A DNA stretch of 64,000 nucleotides from Desulfovibrio desulfuricans DSM 642 (GCF_000420465.1 NZ_ATUZ01000013.1:1-64000), one strand, 5' to 3'; positions 1 through 9,078 are shown, counted from the stretch's first letter. The notes: generated from the sequence alone by a model not told the origin. Translations and numbers: made by a program.

Positions 1-354
1 CGGCTGCCGCAACGTATCAAGGTTGATAACGGGCCAGAATTTAGCGGTAACGCCCTGGATACCTGGGCTTTTGAACACGGCGTGCAGATAGAGTTCACTC
101 GTCCAGGGAAGCCCACAGATAATGGACACATTGAAAGCTTTAACGGAAAATTCCGAGATGAGTGCTTAAATCAGAACGTGTTTCTGTCCCTGCACGATGC
201 CCGCAGAACAGTCGAAGCCTGGCGGCAGGATTACAACCAGCGGCGACCGCACAGTTCCTTAGGCTGGCTGACACCGGAAGAATTTCGGGCAAAGAATATA
301 ACCTGCAACCCATTGGGAACCACTAACTTACAAGTGGTATACGCAGTGGGGTAA
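1..354 (+). CDS. IS3-family transposase OrfB, 3' part only
   Basis: The reading frame is open from base 1 and ends with TAA at 352-354, so only the C-terminal ~117 residues of the DDE integrase core are present. The second catalytic Asp is in VDNGPEF (codons 9-15) and the catalytic Glu is in HIESFNGKFRDECL; the end has the IS3-type YNxxRPHSSLGxxTPxEF tail. A GTG at 82 would give a 90-aa product, but homology clearly begins upstream, so the gene runs in from the left edge. It would catalyse cut-and-circularise transposition of its own element. Whether it is intact cannot be told from here. Confidence 0.85.
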   Translation, partial: RLPQRIKVDNGPEFSGNALDTWAFEHGVQIEFTRPGKPTDNGHIESFNGKFRDECLNQNVFLSLHDARRTVEAWRQDYNQRRPHSSLGWLTPEEFRAKNITCNPLGTTNLQVVYAVG

Positions 355-864
355 GGTCAGAGTCCCCCCCATTTCAGCCGTGGAGTATGCCCCCCACTTC
401 GAGCGGACACCCCCCCTAACTGAGGATGAGGTGCTGAAACTATGCCTCGAACGAGTGCCCAAATAAGCCTAACTGTGGAGGCTTCCCCAATATCCTTGCC
501 GCAGCGGTCGTTGACTAAAATGTTCGCTTCAAGAGGTCTGCATGTTAAGCCCATGGCATCAGCGTACTCAAGCCGTCAGTAACCACAGGTGGATACTGTG
601 TGTTAGCCAAAGCATCATGTGTGCCGGCATTTAAAATACAGTGATTTTATGTTAACATGCGAATATAAATTACGTTTTTTTTAAAAAATTGAATAGGATT
701 ACGTCTTCTGCAATGATGGACCAGATAGAAGCAGTGATACTTCCTCGTTGGTTTGCGCGACTATAGTGGAAATGTCCCGCACAGGGCCCAAGGGGGCACT
801 TACCTGCGAGTTTATCCGCTTTATCAAAACTTGGAGAGTCTGATTTAACGTGGAGCCCAAGCTG
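355..864. other. Gene-free, decayed mobile-element DNA
   Basis: About 510 bases between the transposase end and the next gene. Near the left, C-rich blocks (about 365-371, 391-396, 408-415) flank a GAGCGGACA-like stretch and resemble insertion-sequence ends rather than coding DNA. A short frame from 442 (MPRTSAQISL...) looks like the start of an IS21-type IstA but is soon lost. From about 640 to 710 the DNA becomes very AT-rich. No convincing gene is seen. Confidence 0.4.
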
Positions 865-2166
865 TCATGATTTCAGCATGGCAATCCTGTCCTTGACTGC
901 AGGCCAGTTTATCATAAAAAAATTGGATTCTTTTCCTGGTTTAAATCTTTGCAAAACTGTTTTTGCCTGAGTTATATATTTGATAGCAACGAGATGCGAG
1001 AGTGCTTGGTCAACGTCATAGGAACTTCGCATAGATTTTGGGAGCTTAGTATGAAGCTCTGCCCTGCGAAATAGAGCTCTGTCTTGGGGTAGCTGTTCCA
1101 CAAATTTTTCGGCGGTCTGGCTTAAAGCTGATGGGAACATGATGAAGCCTTGGCGAATATCTGGTTTCGCTAGCAACTCTACCGGTGAACACGCCCCGCA
1201 CCATGCGCCACAGGGGGGGCTTACTTTGCTGCAACGTAGCGGTTTGATCTCCCCATGGCTAGCAATAGTAAGTAGGCCATTGGTCTGGACTCGCAGTCGG
1301 TTAAATTCGGTTGGATTCAGGTCAGGGGTAGTTTGTAAAGTTTTTTCTATTGTTTTTCTAATTTCTGTGTCAAAAATGTTTTTTATTAAATATTTCTTCC
1401 CGACATCACCTAGAGAAAACAAAAAATTCTGGATAGCTTTGTGCCGGTATGTATTGTCCCCGTATATATGAATTATCTCTTTAAAATATCTACAGCTGTG
1501 TAATACATCTTCAATGATTGGAAATATCAACTGGTCACTTGACGTCGTATTGGAGATAAGGTGTTCAAGTATTGTCTTCAAGACTAACATTGAAAGGTCT
1601 ATAGAAGCTTTAGGAGTTTTATTGCGTGCATCATTAAGTTCATTTTCTAGAAAAGTCATGCCAATTGAAAACTTTTTTGAAAATTTTTCTGGTGACATAC
1701 AGTATTCACTGGAGCAATTATCTTGGTTTTTAAATTGGGAAAAAATTTTAGTAGGTATCGACGCTTGAAATCTACATCCTGGAAAGTTTGGATGTAATAT
1801 TTTATTAAAAATTATTTCCATGATTCTTTTAAGGCCGTAGCAGCTAACCTTATTTGTGTAGAAACAGACATATACCCCGCGCGGAGATTCAACGACACGA
1901 ATAAATAATGCCGCAGGAACTTTTAAATATTCTGCGATCGCCCTGATAGTTGTATACGCATCTATCTTATAATTTTCACTTTTCTTAATAAATATAACTG
2001 GGTTGCAACTTTCTTTCACAAGTTCTTTTTTGTTTTTGGGTTTGCGTTGAGTCGACCAGCATGAGAGTGCCTTCACGGCCCGCAACTTACGCTCATCATC
2101 TGCGCCACCAGAAAGTTCCAAATATTTTAGGTTTCCAGTCTTGGGCACAATTCGATACCAAGGCAT
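865..2166 (-). CDS. Unknown island protein next to the integrase
   Basis: 433 aa, start ATG at 2166, three bases after the integrase stop (2170), so the two are very likely co-transcribed and perhaps translationally coupled. I do not recognise the family. No signal peptide or membrane segment is visible. Residues ~300-340 hold a cysteine group (CSKVSPPCGAWCGAC) that could bind metal. The last ~80 residues look like a winged-helix region (RRAELHTKLP...VDQALSHLVAIKYITQ), as often found at the C terminus of island replication or primase-like proteins. The gene is much richer in A+T than the chromosome to its right, which fits horizontal transfer. A role in element maintenance or integration control is only inferred. 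Confidence 0.7.
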   Translation of the reverse strand: MPWYRIVPKTGNLKYLELSGGADDERKLRAVKALSCWSTQRKPKNKKELVKESCNPVIFIKKSENYKIDAYTTIRAIAEYLKVPAALFIRVVESPRGVYVCFYTNKVSCYGLKRIMEIIFNKILHPNFPGCRFQASIPTKIFSQFKNQDNCSSEYCMSPEKFSKKFSIGMTFLENELNDARNKTPKASIDLSMLVLKTILEHLISNTTSSDQLIFPIIEDVLHSCRYFKEIIHIYGDNTYRHKAIQNFLFSLGDVGKKYLIKNIFDTEIRKTIEKTLQTTPDLNPTEFNRLRVQTNGLLTIASHGEIKPLRCSKVSPPCGAWCGACSPVELLAKPDIRQGFIMFPSALSQTAEKFVEQLPQDRALFRRAELHTKLPKSMRSSYDVDQALSHLVAIKYITQAKTVLQRFKPGKESNFFMINWPAVKDRIAMLKS

Positions 2167-2169
2167 AAA

Positions 2170-3987
2170 CTACTGCTCCTGAAAATTTATCATAGAAATA
2201 AGGCTCAAGCATTGCTTAGCGCTGAACCGCTCCCCATATTGCCGACCTGCCAGCTCTGCGATCTCGTGCCCGAAGATCTGGCGGAACATGTCATTATGCA
2301 GGTTTCTGACCTTAAAAAATTGAGAGAACGAGTGGCGTAGTGAGTGAAAGCTCTTGGCGCCTTTAATCTTTTTCTTTTCCAGTCGTCGGCTAAACGTTTT
2401 CCCCACCTGCTTGCCATATTTGGGCGATGATGGTGTTTTTTTGAGTTCTGGGAACAGGCGGCACTCTCTATGACCTACAAGCTTTTCTCGAAGGCGCAGT
2501 AAGCCCAACTCAATCAGATCATTATGTATCGGCACAAACCGCCGTGAGTTTTTGTTTTTTAGAATCTTGTCGTTAAGTCCATCATTTGAAGATTCCTTGA
2601 TGTCAAAGATCCAAATCCCCTCGGGATCCTGGAAAATGTCTTCACAGTGAAGCTGGCAAATTTCCTCAAGCCGCATTCCCGTGTATAGGCCGATAAGGGG
2701 CACCCAGTAGTAGGCCGGTTTGGTAAATGCTGAGGGCTTGTAATCCCCGCTGAAAAAAACGGTTTTAATGTCTTCAGGGGTAAGCGGATCACGCTTTTCA
2801 ACGTCAGGTTGAGGGTCGCGAATGCTCAGGCCCTTGGCAGGGTTGATGGCCAGCAACTGTTCACGAATTGCCCATTCATACATGCCTGATATGGCTTCAA
2901 CGATTATGTTTACGGTCTTAACGGAAATGGTTGCAGCGTGGGGCATTGCAAGAAGCTCAGCAATACTTTTGTTTCTGTACTTTGGACTTTTCTTTCTCGA
3001 AGGAGGCAATTTGCGTAGGGTGTCGCGAACCATGCGCATCTCTTCGCGAGTGACAGATGCCGCGTCTTTGTCACCCAGTATATCAAGGATATTTTGCAGG
3101 CGGCTGAGGTGATCTTTGACAGAATGCTCTTTCCACGCGCCATCTGATAGGCGGGTAGATGAATATCGTTCCATCAGTTCGCTGAGTAAAAGCGAAGGCT
3201 GCGGGTGTTTTTCAATCGGTGTGGAAACCGGGGCAGGCACAGTAGTGGAACGAGGGTAGGGAGTGCTCTCGGCGCTATAGAACGCCTGCTCTGGCCCATA
3301 GTCGCCACTGACCCGCGCCGCCTGAATTCTTTTAAACGTCACCTGCATGGCCATATATGACTTCGCCAAGGCCATGACGTTGTCGTGCCCAATCTCTCTG
3401 CGATCAAACACCTGCTCAGCAATCATTTCCATAATGCTCAGGGGAAGCCAATCTTCAACTCCGTCAAATGAATTCAGCTGGCGTTGTTGCTCTATGGCAG
3501 ATTCAAGCATGGCCGTGTCGAGGCCAATCGACGCTATTACCGAACCATTCTGGTCTAGCTCGTGCGCAATAGGCCGCCCCTCGTCCGACTGTGCGTCAGC
3601 ATCTAGAAGGAACCGGAGGTAGCCGTTCAAGCGCCTGCGAATTTCATCCGGTGCCACCAGACTTTTGTTGGGTTCATTGAGAACCTCATCCAGCGCATGT
3701 TGAAGCAGACGCTGGAGTTCTTCGTGCGTTGGTAGGTCTTCCATCTCTAGGGCTCGCTGTAGGCGTGAATGTAGGTCCCTTGCCAGGCGCAGTGCTTGGG
3801 GCCGATGGCCAGTGCGCAAGCTGAAGCGAATTTCTGTGCGCCCCATGTGGGCTATCAGCCAACCAGGGAACCTGTAGCGATAGTAGAAAATTCCATTCTT
3901 TAGGTAAAGGAAGCTGGGAGCTTTGCCGGAACGGAGAGGATGGACGAAAGAAGGCTGCGCCATAAATCGACTCGCTTGTGACCCCAT
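2170..3987 (-). CDS. Tyrosine recombinase / island integrase
   Basis: 605 aa site-specific integrase. The N-terminal ~70 residues (SFLYLKNGIFYYRYRFPGWL then an LRTGHRPQALRLARDL helix) match the DUF6538 type of arm-binding region. A core-binding domain follows at ~270-400. The catalytic domain shows the first Arg in YTGMRLEEICQL, the H-x-x-R motif in KSFHSLRHSF, a later His in FGHEIAEL, and the nucleophilic Tyr in GRQYGERFS. It starts ~120 bp from the 3' end of tRNA-Leu(CAG) and is transcribed away from it, the normal layout for elements that use a tRNA 3' end as attB. The start could also be the internal Met at codon 9. Confidence 0.9.
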   Translation of the reverse strand: MGSQASRFMAQPSFVHPLRSGKAPSFLYLKNGIFYYRYRFPGWLIAHMGRTEIRFSLRTGHRPQALRLARDLHSRLQRALEMEDLPTHEELQRLLQHALDEVLNEPNKSLVAPDEIRRRLNGYLRFLLDADAQSDEGRPIAHELDQNGSVIASIGLDTAMLESAIEQQRQLNSFDGVEDWLPLSIMEMIAEQVFDRREIGHDNVMALAKSYMAMQVTFKRIQAARVSGDYGPEQAFYSAESTPYPRSTTVPAPVSTPIEKHPQPSLLLSELMERYSSTRLSDGAWKEHSVKDHLSRLQNILDILGDKDAASVTREEMRMVRDTLRKLPPSRKKSPKYRNKSIAELLAMPHAATISVKTVNIIVEAISGMYEWAIREQLLAINPAKGLSIRDPQPDVEKRDPLTPEDIKTVFFSGDYKPSAFTKPAYYWVPLIGLYTGMRLEEICQLHCEDIFQDPEGIWIFDIKESSNDGLNDKILKNKNSRRFVPIHNDLIELGLLRLREKLVGHRECRLFPELKKTPSSPKYGKQVGKTFSRRLEKKKIKGAKSFHSLRHSFSQFFKVRNLHNDMFRQIFGHEIAELAGRQYGERFSAKQCLSLISMINFQEQ

Positions 3988-4065
3988 TTGTGACCCTCTT
4001 TTGAGGGAGGTCTGATTTGGGGGGGCAAAAGGCCGGAAAGGCGCATTTCAGGCCGTGGGTAAACG

Positions 4066-4097
4066 AAAAAGGGATTACAACAAACTGTTGTAATCCC
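4066..4097 (-). terminator. Rho-independent terminator of tRNA-Leu(CAG)
   Basis: Perfect 12-bp inverted repeat at 4071-4082 and 4086-4097 with a 3-base loop, followed on the minus strand by five T (4066-4070). It lies 11 bases past the CCA end of the tRNA. Confidence 0.85.
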
Positions 4098-4108
4098 TTA
4101 TCTTCTTA

Positions 4109-4195
4109 TGGTGCCGAAGGGGAGACTCGAACTCCCACTCCCTTGCGAGAACTAGACCCTGAACCTAGCGTGTCTACCAATTCCACCACTTCGGC
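4109..4195 (-). tRNA. tRNA-Leu, anticodon CAG
   Basis: 87 nt including an encoded CCA. Acceptor stem GCCGAAG/CTTCGGC, D-arm GTGGAATTGGTAGAC, anticodon stem CTAGG/TCTAG around loop TTCAGGG (anticodon CAG), a long class II variable arm, and T-arm GTTCGAGTC. Its 3' end faces the integrase gene and is the likely attachment site of the island on the left. Confidence 0.95.
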
Positions 4196-4204
4196 GCGAA
4201 GATG

Positions 4205-4233
4205 TGTTTACGCCAACAGGGGGGGGCTGGCAA
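4205..4233 (-). promoter_or_regulatory. Promoter of tRNA-Leu(CAG)
   Basis: On the minus strand TTGCCA (4228-4233) and TAAACA (4205-4210) are spaced by 17 bases. The -10 box ends 9 bases before the mature tRNA 5' end. The rest of 4234-4481 shows no gene. Confidence 0.6.
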
Positions 4234-4481
4234 GCATTTTTTTTGATTTCGGCAAAAAAAAGTTTATTGCGGTAAGTACGATAGGCTTCAGCTTTTTAAG
4301 ATGTTGGCTCTTGGGGCCAATTGGGGGGCTGGTCAGGGAGGGTTGCGTGCAAATGCCGTTTTTGTCTCCGGCAGGGGCTGCCTGTGGTCACGGCAGCTCA
4401 GCCGCATTGGCGGGGCGCTTCGCGTAAACTCTTTTATCAATAATATGGGGGGAGCGACCTCAGAATCGTCTGATTGGCGCT

Positions 4482-4497
4482 TGGGCACCGGCTTGCA
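4482..4497 (+). promoter_or_regulatory. Sigma-54-type promoter for flgF operon
   Basis: TGGGCAC then TTGCA: GG (4483-4484) and GC (4495-4496) are separated by exactly 10 bases, as required for the -24/-12 elements. It lies ~190 bp upstream of flgF with no gene between. Flagellar operons of Desulfovibrio are known to use RpoN. Identification is by motif only. Confidence 0.6.
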
Positions 4498-4689
4498 CCC
4501 TGCTGGTAGCTCTGCTTGCCGCCACCTGTGTCTTCTGTGCATTTTCGGGGCTGCGCGGGCATGCAGGGAATATTTCCAAATGTACGGGTGTTGGCCCGCA
4601 TATTGCAAAAGTTCTGGCAAGGGCCATCAGGCCCGAGGTAGACGGCGGCGCTTCATCTTTAGCGCTGCTGCCAACACAAGGAGCTGCTT

Positions 4690-5484
4690 ATGCAAGCAGG
4701 CATGTTTAGCGGACTTTTTGCCGCGCTGACCACAGAACACCGCATGAATTTCATCGCCAATAATTTGGCGAACGTGAACACGCGCGGCTACAAGCGGGAA
4801 ACGCTGGCGTTCAAGGACACCATGCCCACCTTTGCCTTTGACGAGATTCGGGAGCCGATTTTGAACCTCAAGTCTACGCCCCTGTTTCCCGAACCGATGA
4901 ATGCCGCAAGGGTTCGCGTGGCCGTTTCGCACACAGATTTTTCGCAAGGATCCATGCAATATACCGGCAACGATCTTGATGTTGCCATTAACGGTGATAA
5001 CGCCTTTTTCCGGGTCACTACGCCTACGGGGCAGTACCTCACGCGCAGCGGAGCCTTTGTGCTTAACGGCGATGGTGTCCTTATGACGCCGCAGGGCTAC
5101 GCCGTGCAAGGCGCTGGCGGCGTCATCAACGTTCCGGCTGGTACGCGCCATTTGCAGATCAGCGGTGATGGTCAGATACTTGCCGATGGCAACGTTATTG
5201 ACCAGTTGGCCCTGGTCAGCGTGAACAATCCGCAGAATCTTGAAAAAATGGGCGGCAATCTTTTTCGTCCGCGTGACGGAGTTCAGATTGTTGAAGGCAA
5301 TGCCTACGACAATGGCGCGCGTGTCGAGCAGGGCTTTACGGAAGCCGCCAATGTGGAAGTCGTGTCCGAAATGGTCAACATGATCGAAGTGCAGCGCCAG
5401 TTTGAAGCCTATCAAAAGGTCATGCAGACCTCAGACACGCTGGATCGCGCTGCCAACGAAAAAGTGGGCCGCCGTCAGGGTTAA
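4690..5484 (+). CDS. flgF: Flagellar proximal rod protein FlgF
   Basis: 264 aa. N-terminal rod motif (LTTEHRMNFIANNLANVNTRGYK) and C-terminal flg_bbr_C helix (ANVEVVSEMVNMIEVQRQFEAYQKVMQTSDTLDR). A hook-basal-body domain lies between, including GNDLDVAINGDNAFF. FlgF is a subunit of the periplasmic rod, exported by the flagellar type III system, so no Sec signal is expected. AAGGAG lies 7 bases before the ATG. First gene of a run flgF-flgG-flgA-flgH, probably driven by the sigma-54 site at 4482. Shorter and less conserved than FlgG next door, which supports FlgF over FlgG. Confidence 0.93.
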   Translation: MQAGMFSGLFAALTTEHRMNFIANNLANVNTRGYKRETLAFKDTMPTFAFDEIREPILNLKSTPLFPEPMNAARVRVAVSHTDFSQGSMQYTGNDLDVAINGDNAFFRVTTPTGQYLTRSGAFVLNGDGVLMTPQGYAVQGAGGVINVPAGTRHLQISGDGQILADGNVIDQLALVSVNNPQNLEKMGGNLFRPRDGVQIVEGNAYDNGARVEQGFTEAANVEVVSEMVNMIEVQRQFEAYQKVMQTSDTLDRAANEKVGRRQG

Positions 5485-5543
5485 CCGGTGATGGTTTAGC
5501 AGCAACCGGCAGCCGCGCTGGTTATGTATAAGGAGAAATTCCC

Positions 5544-6329
5544 ATGATGCGATCGCTTTGGACAGGCGCCACCGGCATGGTGGCCCAGCAGCTCAATATC
5601 GACGTGATTTCCAACAACCTGGCCAACGTCAACACCACGGGCTTTAAAAAGAGCAGGGCCGAGTTTGAAGATCTCATGTACCAGACCATGCGTATGGCTG
5701 GCGCCATCACCGAGGGTGACAACCGCCTGCCTGTAGGTATCCAGGTCGGTATGGGCGCTCGTCCCACGGCTGTGCACAAGTTTTTTACGCAGGGTGATTT
5801 TCAGAACACCGGCAACACTCTGGACGTAGCCATTGAAGGCGACGGTTTTTTCCAGGTGGATGTGAACGGTGAACTCATGTACACGCGCGCCGGTTCCTTC
5901 AAGCTCAATCAGGACGGCACCGTGGTCACCGCCAACGGCTATATTCTGCAACCGCAGTTTGCCGTGCCCGCGCAAACCAAGACCATCTCCATTTCATCCT
6001 CCGGCCACATGGCGGCTCTGGATGCGCAGGGGCAGGAACTGGCCGGGGCCGAATTGCCGCTCTACACCTTCATCAATCCGGCGGGCCTTGATGCCCGCGG
6101 GCGCAACCTCTACACGCCCACCGAGGCTTCGGGTGATGCTACAGAAGGCGTACCCGGTACAGACAATGTGGGTACCCTGGCTCAGGGTTTTCTGGAAATG
6201 TCCAACGTGGAAGTTGTGGACGAAATGGTGAACATGATTGTGGGCCAGCGCGCCTATGAAGTGAACTCAAAGTCCATCCAGACATCAGACTCCATGCTGG
6301 GCATCGCTGTGCAGCTCAAGCGCAGCTAG
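5544..6329 (+). CDS. flgG: Flagellar distal rod protein FlgG
   Basis: 261 aa, the usual FlgG length. Starts MMRSLWTGATGMVAQQLNIDVISNN; the rod motif SNNLANVNTTGFKKSRAEFEDLMYQT is diagnostic for FlgG. C-terminal EVVDEMVNMIVGQRAYEVNSKSIQTSD. It forms the distal part of the axial drive shaft crossing the periplasm and is exported by the flagellar type III apparatus. AAGGAG at 5530-5535 precedes the ATG. It follows flgF by 59 bp in the same operon. Confidence 0.96.
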   Translation: MMRSLWTGATGMVAQQLNIDVISNNLANVNTTGFKKSRAEFEDLMYQTMRMAGAITEGDNRLPVGIQVGMGARPTAVHKFFTQGDFQNTGNTLDVAIEGDGFFQVDVNGELMYTRAGSFKLNQDGTVVTANGYILQPQFAVPAQTKTISISSSGHMAALDAQGQELAGAELPLYTFINPAGLDARGRNLYTPTEASGDATEGVPGTDNVGTLAQGFLEMSNVEVVDEMVNMIVGQRAYEVNSKSIQTSDSMLGIAVQLKRS

Positions 6330-6474
6330 GGTTGATTATTGGCGAAAATGTTTGTCTGCTTTGCGCTGATTTTGAAAAAATCCGCGCCAAGAAAGGCTTA
6401 CTGGGAAATGGCAGCATTGCTGCTTCGCCGTCAGGCAGGTATTTGAGCGTGAAAAGACTTTAGGGGTATGCGTC

Positions 6475-7704
6475 ATGCGGTTTTTGCAGGTCATATGGGC
6501 AATGCGGGATGGTCAGGTGCTGCCTTTGCGCGCGCTTCTGGCTGCGGCTCTGGTGTGCTGCCTGTGGGCTACGGCTTCCGTGGCGGCTCCGCAGGGCGGC
6601 GTTCCCAGTGCCACCTGGCAGGATAATGACCGCAACCATCGCCGTTCGCCCAATCAGATAGTCACACAGTTGCGCACTCCCCAGGCGCAGGCAGGGCAAA
6701 TGCCCCTTGCGGACGATGCGCAGGATCAGCGGGCCGCCAAGGCGCGCAACCAGCTTGCCGCAGGCGAAGCCCCCGTGGCGCAGGATGGACAACTGAACAT
6801 GCTTGGCCCTGACGACTGGCGAATCAAAATCCTTTCAGCAGCGGTCACCAATTCAGATATGGTTTTGCTGGGTGATATTGCTGTCCCGCTGGGGCAGATG
6901 GGGCAGGATACCTGGGCGCAACTGCGCGCGCAGCAGCTTTGGCCTGCGCCTCCGGAAGAAGGCAAGCCCTTGCAGATCAGCCATTCTCGCCTTTCGCAGG
7001 CTTTGCGGCAGGCCTTGGGCAAGGAAGTTGCCGGGCGTTGCATTTTGCCATCTTCGCTGGTGATTCAGCGCGGGGGGCTGGTGTTTCATGAGGAAGACCT
7101 GCGTTCCTACGTGGTCAAAAGTCTGACACCACAATTGTCCGCCATGCCAGGGCAGGTGGAACTGAGCGATTTCCGGCTGCCGGATTACATTTTTTTGGCC
7201 CATGCGCAGCAGCGGGTGCAGCTTGAACCGGGCAAACTGTCGCCCGGCCGCGTGCCCTTGCGCTTTGCTGTGCAGGAAGTGGACGGCAACGTGCTTCGGC
7301 GCATTTCCGGCACGGTCAACCTCACGCTCTGGATAACGGCTCCTGCGGCATCGCGCCCCATGAACAAAGGGGAAGCCCTGGCGGCAGAGTCCGTCACCTT
7401 TATGAAGGTCAATGCCAGCCAGCTGCGTGATCTGCCGTGGGATGGGCGCGGCGGCCCCTGGCAGGTGAACCGTGCGCTGAATACCGGCGAGCCAATTTTA
7501 CAGAGCGACCTTGTGAGCCAGTTGATGGTAAGGCGCGGCGATGTGGTCAACCTCATCTATATAAAGGGCAACCTGCGCATAGCCACGCAAGCCCAGGCCC
7601 TCGCCGACGGCGAACCGGGGGCCACCATTGCGGTACGGAATCTGCAAACCAAAAAACAGGTATACGCCATTGTCAAAGATGGCAGCACCGTGGAAATCCA
7701 CTAG
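6475..7704 (+). CDS. flgA: P-ring assembly chaperone FlgA
   Basis: 409 aa, longer than the enterobacterial form (~220 aa) because of an N-terminal extension, as is common in Desulfovibrio. Hydrophobic leader at ~19-37 (ALLAAALVCCLWATASVAA) for Sec export. The C-terminal ~130 residues hold the SAF/ChapFlgA domain (RPMNKGEALAAESVTF ... LNTGEPILQSDL ... MVRRGDVVNLIY ... GEPGATIAVRNLQTKK). It helps FlgI polymerise into the P ring. 145 bp separates it from flgG; no strong Shine-Dalgarno is seen before the chosen ATG. Confidence 0.9.
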   Translation: MRFLQVIWAMRDGQVLPLRALLAAALVCCLWATASVAAPQGGVPSATWQDNDRNHRRSPNQIVTQLRTPQAQAGQMPLADDAQDQRAAKARNQLAAGEAPVAQDGQLNMLGPDDWRIKILSAAVTNSDMVLLGDIAVPLGQMGQDTWAQLRAQQLWPAPPEEGKPLQISHSRLSQALRQALGKEVAGRCILPSSLVIQRGGLVFHEEDLRSYVVKSLTPQLSAMPGQVELSDFRLPDYIFLAHAQQRVQLEPGKLSPGRVPLRFAVQEVDGNVLRRISGTVNLTLWITAPAASRPMNKGEALAAESVTFMKVNASQLRDLPWDGRGGPWQVNRALNTGEPILQSDLVSQLMVRRGDVVNLIYIKGNLRIATQAQALADGEPGATIAVRNLQTKKQVYAIVKDGSTVEIH

Positions 7705-7731
7705 CGTTTAAAGGTGGAAGGAGAGGAGCAT

Positions 7732-8451
7732 ATGCAGGCACGATACATAATACCCGTTCTGGCGCTGAGCTATCTGTTCTGCGTCGCCTGCGGCGGCAGC
7801 CCAACCCGGCGACCTGCACTGCATCCGCCGGTAACACCGCCACAGGAATATCGGCAGGAGGCCAATTCGGCCAACAATCCGGGGTCGATTTTTGCCGCCA
7901 GCGAAACTGATACCCTTTTTGAAGACAGCCGCGCCCGGCGCGTCGGTGATATTGTTGTGGTCAAACTGGTGGAAAATACCAAGGCCCAGAATAAGGCGGA
8001 AACCACAGCCAACAAAAAAGGCTCCAACGATTACGAGGTTTCCGCCATGTTCAACAAGGATCACGCAGGCTTCATTCCCTTTGTCGCTGTGGGGCCGCAA
8101 CCAGCGGTGGGCTTGCCCATCCTGAATACGGGGTCTGCCAGCGGTCTGACGGCCACGGGCAAGACCAAGCGTGAGAACTACGTGACCACCTCGCTGGCCA
8201 CACGTGTGCTCCGGGTGTTGCCGGGCGGCCTGATGGAGATTGAGGGCGCGCGCGAAATCCGCGTCAACGAAGAAACAGAATACATGGTTGTGCGCGGCAT
8301 GATCCGTTCCAAGGACGTAAGCGCCGACAACAGCGTCCTTTCCACCCAGATTGCGGACGCAAGCATTGAATATTACGGCAAGGGCGTTCTGGCCGACAAG
8401 CAGAAGCCCGGCTGGTTCACACGGCTTATGGATAACGTCTGGCCCTTCTAG
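7732..8451 (+). CDS. flgH: Flagellar L-ring lipoprotein FlgH
   Basis: 239 aa from ATG 7732, chosen because GGAGAGGAG ends 3 bases upstream; an in-frame GTG at 7714 would start inside that ribosome-binding site. A lipoprotein signal follows (YIIPVLALSYLFCVAC, acylated Cys about residue 20). FlgH core motifs: SIFAASETDTLFEDSRARRVGD, VKLVENTKAQNKA and ISNxL-like C-terminal region ending NVWPF. It builds the outer-membrane L ring. flgI, which normally follows, is absent; a terminator comes 30 bp later. Confidence 0.93.
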   Translation: MQARYIIPVLALSYLFCVACGGSPTRRPALHPPVTPPQEYRQEANSANNPGSIFAASETDTLFEDSRARRVGDIVVVKLVENTKAQNKAETTANKKGSNDYEVSAMFNKDHAGFIPFVAVGPQPAVGLPILNTGSASGLTATGKTKRENYVTTSLATRVLRVLPGGLMEIEGAREIRVNEETEYMVVRGMIRSKDVSADNSVLSTQIADASIEYYGKGVLADKQKPGWFTRLMDNVWPF

Positions 8452-8481
8452 GCGCTTCATTCACAGTCCGGGAATCTCTGC

Positions 8482-8519
8482 ACACCCCGTCAACGCTGCA
8501 TGCGTTGACGGGGTGTTTG
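8482..8519 (+). terminator. Terminator after flgH
   Basis: 15-bp perfect inverted repeat (8482-8496 and 8502-8516) with a 5-base loop, followed by a short T run. It closes the flgFGAH transcript before any flgI or flgJ. Confidence 0.65.
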
Positions 8520-8860
8520 CGTGGAACCTTCAAAACAAGGCAAATCTGCTTGCCGGCTACATTCAAAACAGCCGGATGCCTTAAGGTAAAAGTTGCTATT
8601 AATTCCTGATTATAAAGAACTAAAAGTTTATAGAAAAATAGTCGTTATTTTTTTATTATTATATTTAGATAGTTATCGGAGCGGATAAAAAGAAATGCGC
8701 AAAAAATATGTGAAAAATTGCGCAGCTCCTTGACCTAAGGATTCTTCCATTCTATGTTGATTGCAGTTCATTGAGCCCGTAGGCTGAAGAGCTGGGGCTC
8801 TGCGCCGAAGCCCTTTGTTTGTTTTGTCTGTGCCCCCGCAAGGGATTTGTGGGCAAAAAT

Positions 8861-8892
8861 AAAAAAGCTCCTGAATCTTTCGATCCAGGAGC
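8861..8892 (-). terminator. Minus-strand intrinsic terminator
   Basis: 11-bp inverted repeat with one G-U pair (8867-8877 and 8882-8892) followed on the minus strand by six T (8861-8866). It would end a leftward transcript whose start is not obvious; the tRNA-Ser-like remnant lies just upstream of it. Confidence 0.55.
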
Positions 8893-8894
8893 CC

Positions 8895-8960
8895 CGGCGG
8901 AGAGTGGATTCAAACACCCGTCTGGCAATGCCAGTTTCGGAGTGTCCATATACAAGTGTC
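8895..8960 (-). pseudogene. Possible decayed tRNA-Ser 3' part
   Basis: On the minus strand, 8896-8920 reads as a T-arm plus acceptor end (GGGTGTTTGAATCC then CTCTCCGCC), very like the 3' end of bacterial tRNA-Ser. No matching GGAGAG 5' half or serine anticodon arm is found within 100 bases, so it would be a fragment, such as an attachment-site duplicate left by an excised element. Confidence 0.3.
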
Positions 8961-9047
8961 AGCGTCATAAGGCGTTGACGTTCTTGTTGGTTTTTCCAGC
9001 CTCCTCCTGCGAACCAGACTGTTCTGCCGCAGTCTGGTTCCTATCCA

Positions 9048-9078
9048 AGCCCCTCCGTTACCCACGGGGGGCTTTTTT
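9048..9078 (+). terminator. Plus-strand intrinsic terminator
   Basis: AAGCCCCTCCG pairs with CGGGGGGCTT across a short loop and is followed by six T (9073-9078). Confidence 0.7.

Noticed and set aside
357-554. 65-codon frame on the minus strand next to the transposase
   Set aside because: No ribosome-binding site or similarity; it covers C-rich IS-end-like DNA.
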